26,922 nucleotides of DNA from Thaumasiovibrio sp043421945 (GTDB lineage: Bacteria; Pseudomonadota; Gammaproteobacteria; Enterobacterales; Vibrionaceae). The translations under genes and the position numbers were made by a program. The notes under the pieces were generated by a model. The model saw only the letters and a list, made by a program, of their open reading frames with translations. It searched no databases and had not been told where the DNA came from. Shown piece by piece: positions 25,414-26,922 of this stretch. Position 1 is the stretch's first letter. The number at the start of each line of letters is the position of its first letter. Location of the stretch: the NCBI GenBank assembly GCA_043421945.1, contig JBHOGO010000064.1:1-26922 (forward strand), given 5' to 3'.

Positions 25414-25536
25414 TCAACCAGACGTGATGCCATTAGCAAAAGTACGGAAAAATAGCAGTGGATTGTTGGTGTAGAGCACCTGATCTAAACGATTTTGAGG
25501 CAGAACTGCGTTATGATAATCTACCCCATCATAAAT
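25414..25536 (-). pseudogene. C-terminal tail of an unrecognised gene, cut by the IS200/IS605 element
   Basis: The minus strand stays open from the left edge of the transposon into IYDGVDYHNAVLPQNRLDQV, then LYTNNPLLFFRTFANGITSG and a TGA at 25414-25416. It looks like ordinary protein and lacks any start, so insertion of the element removed the front part. I do not know the family. Between it and the neighbouring gene start (25293-25413) I see nothing definite. Confidence 0.45.
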
Positions 25537-25596
25537 GGCTAGGGGACTCCCTGCGAAGCAGCAGGGAGGGGAATAGCCAAAGATGCGAAGCATCTT
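25537..25596. mobile_element. Left-end hairpins of the IS200/IS605 element
   Basis: GGCTA (25537-25541) and TAGCC (25574-25578) enclose an inner stem CTCCCTGC / GCAGGGAG. Next to it AAGATGC-GAA-GCATCTT (25580-25596) forms a second perfect hairpin that overlaps the tnpA stop codon. Imperfect subterminal hairpins recognised by TnpA are the norm for this family. Confidence 0.6.
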
Positions 25597-25957
25597 AATG
25601 CGGTCTATCCTGGTGCTCGATGTATTGTTTTATTACTGTTAGTGGTGCGCCACCACAAGTGCCAGCGAAATAAGAACGACTCCAAAGTACGTTTTTGCCA
25701 AATGCGCCAGCCACATCATTAAACTCTCTGCGTATCCTACGTGAGCTAGTTGCTTTTAGAGAGTTAACTAGCTTGGCTACACTTGGTGTTTTTGGCGACG
25801 TTGATATTAATAGATGAACGTGATCAGATTCACCGTTGAACTCTTTCAGCTCAGCATCAAACGAAAGACACAACTCTCTGAATGTCGCCTCTAAACTTTG
25901 CAGATGAAGTTCACCTAAAACTTTCTTCCGATACTTGGTGACGAACACAGTATGCAA
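25595..25957 (-). CDS. tnpA: TnpA, Y1-HUH transposase (IS200/IS605 family)
   Basis: The open frame shown is 120 residues from TTG 25957, but homologous residues KSRHSCYSLHL extend upstream to about 25990, where no ATG is found; the true start is therefore a non-standard codon or has been lost. The fold markers are HTVFVTKYRKKVL, the HUH motif ESDHVHLLIS (two His ligating the metal), and the catalytic Tyr in IKQYIEHQ near the C-terminus. Full length for the family is about 130-150 residues. TnpA cuts and joins single-stranded transposon ends. The gene points away from tnpB, as in IS605-type elements. It looks intact apart from the start. Confidence 0.85.
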   Translation of the reverse strand: MHTVFVTKYRKKVLGELHLQSLEATFRELCLSFDAELKEFNGESDHVHLLISTSPKTPSVAKLVNSLKATSSRRIRREFNDVAGAFGKNVLWSRSYFAGTCGGAPLTVIKQYIEHQDRPH

Positions 25958-26070
25958 GTGAAGCGAATAACAACTGTGTCTACTTTTATTAAATTCCCCC
26001 CCACACTGATTTGATAAACCTCTTTTAAGTTACTAACTTTAAATGAATAAACACCAATACACCGATTGTC

Positions 26071-26859
26071 ATGTTAATACGCAAAGCTTACAAATTCAGA
26101 TTAGAGCCTACTGCCGAACAGGTGGCTAGGCTTTCTGTGCTTTGTGGTCATGCTCGATTTGTGTGGAATCAAGGTTTGCGTCACAGCTTAGATAAACTGG
26201 ATGCTGGCGAAAAGATCCCAAGCGCCTTTGAACTTAATAAGTTAGTGACCAAATGGAAGAAAGAGGAAGACTTATCTTGGCTTAAAGAGGCATACACCGA
26301 CAACTTGCAGCAAAAGCTTAAAGATCTGCATACAGCTTGGATGCGATGTTTCGATAAATCATTGGCGGCTGATAAGCCTAGATTTAAGAAGAAAGGCAAA
26401 AACCAAGATTCAGTTCGTTTTGTTAACTTCAATAAGTATTGCCAGCTAGACGGCAAGCGAGTCAAGTTACCAAGTAAGCTAGGTTGGATTAACTTTCGTA
26501 AGTCTCAAGACGTACAAGGCACGATCAAGAACTGCACCGTCAGCTTTAAATCTGGTCATTGGTATGTATCGTTTCAGGTAGAGCAAGAGGTTTCAGATCC
26601 TAAGCACAGTTCAACCTCTGCCGTTGGTGTTGATATGGGTATCGCTAAATTCGTTGCCCTTTCGGACGGTTCGCACTTAAAGCCTTTGAATGCTTTTCGT
26701 AAGCACGAACAGCGTTTAGCTATTGAGCAAAGGAAACTGTCCAAGAAAGTTAAGTTTTCATCAAACTGGAAGAAGCAAAAATCTAAGATTCAAAAAACTC
26801 ACACTCGCATAGCCAATTGTAGAAAAGACTATTTACACAAAGCTTCTAGGGCGTGTTGA
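26071..26859 (+). pseudogene. tnpB: TnpB, 3'-truncated (RNA-guided nuclease of IS200/IS605)
   Basis: The first 259 or so codons are a normal TnpB: MLIRKAYKFRLEPTAEQVAR, CGHARFVWNQGL, then the beta-barrel and helical parts, then the RuvC-I motif GVDMGIAKFVALSDG with its catalytic Asp, and the basic helix KIQKTHTRIANCRKDYLHK. At about 26848 the sequence becomes unrelated, giving a four-residue false tail (SRAC). The second RuvC segment with Glu, the zinc finger and the last Asp are missing, as is the right end that would encode the omega-RNA. So this copy cannot cut DNA. Cause: probable insertion by another element whose end starts at the break. Confidence 0.85.
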
Positions 26860-26922
26860 TCTTTCGTGAGTGTTTTTTGAACAACATGGTAAAGAGTTAT
26901 AATTTGCTTCGCCAAAAGTAAA
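26848..26922. mobile_element. Probable end of another insertion sequence, interrupted by window edge
   Basis: At the tnpB break the sequence starts GGGCGTGTTGATCTTTCGTG and continues AT-rich without an open frame. Abrupt loss of tnpB homology and a GGGCGTGTT-type start are suggestive of a terminal inverted repeat, but the rest of the element lies outside the window and the family is not identified. Confidence 0.4.

Noticed and set aside
1..26922. tRNA or rRNA genes
   Set aside because: I saw no cloverleaf with a proper T-loop and CCA end, nor any rRNA-like sequence, in reading the window.

Overview
The window looks like part of a large, low-copy plasmid (or plasmid-derived accessory region) from a marine gammaproteobacterium, most likely Vibrio or a close relative. 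The grounds are an iteron origin with an adjacent initiator gene (rep), a P1-type parA-parB partition operon with candidate parS sites, many insertion-sequence relics, and protein sequences that read as Vibrionaceae-like. I have no database result behind the taxon; it is inference.

Left part (1-13.5 kb): a mosaic of decayed insertion sequences and a carbohydrate locus. It runs: broken IS1634-like transposase; GH43-like glycosidase (minus strand); IS3-family relic; intact sodium:solute symporter; a 240-bp repeat copy; CaCA-family Na+/Ca2+ antiporter; 3' half of a tnpB gene with its transposon end; RhaS/RhaR-like AraC regulator; an internally deleted second symporter; GH78 alpha-L-rhamnosidase; type I (formylglycine) sulfatase. 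Regulator, importer, rhamnosidase, sulfatase and GH43 enzyme together suggest uptake and intracellular breakdown of sulfated, rhamnose-containing oligosaccharides such as those from the green-algal polysaccharide ulvan. None of the three enzymes shows a signal peptide, and no polysaccharide lyase or outer-membrane porin is present, so the window would hold only the late part of such a pathway.

Middle (13.5-21.6 kb): a relic of an M23 peptidase, a strong terminator, a class II Fic protein with operator-like repeats in front, then the replicon. The origin has a perfect DnaA box, an AT-rich stretch, and a long iteron field that switches from 22-bp to 40-bp periodicity. The rep gene follows, then about 1 kb with no confident gene, then the second copy of the 240-bp repeat, and then parAB bracketed by two identical 22-bp sites around a CACGTG-centred palindrome (candidate parS).

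Right part (21.6-26.9 kb): a secreted G8-domain / beta-helix / F5-8C protein resembling animal CEMIP and TMEM2; an attC-like hairpin; a lone small protein with a possible PD-(D/E)XK nuclease core; an unrecognised gene tail cut by an IS200/IS605 element; that element's tnpA and the 5' two thirds of its tnpB. The tnpB is cut at the window's end by what may be another insertion sequence.

The most unusual points are the two-tier iteron field and its reuse of a half-motif in front of rep, the paired parS candidates, the G8 protein, the sulfated-rhamnoside module on a plasmid, and the spread of IS200/IS605 right ends detached from functional tnpB genes.
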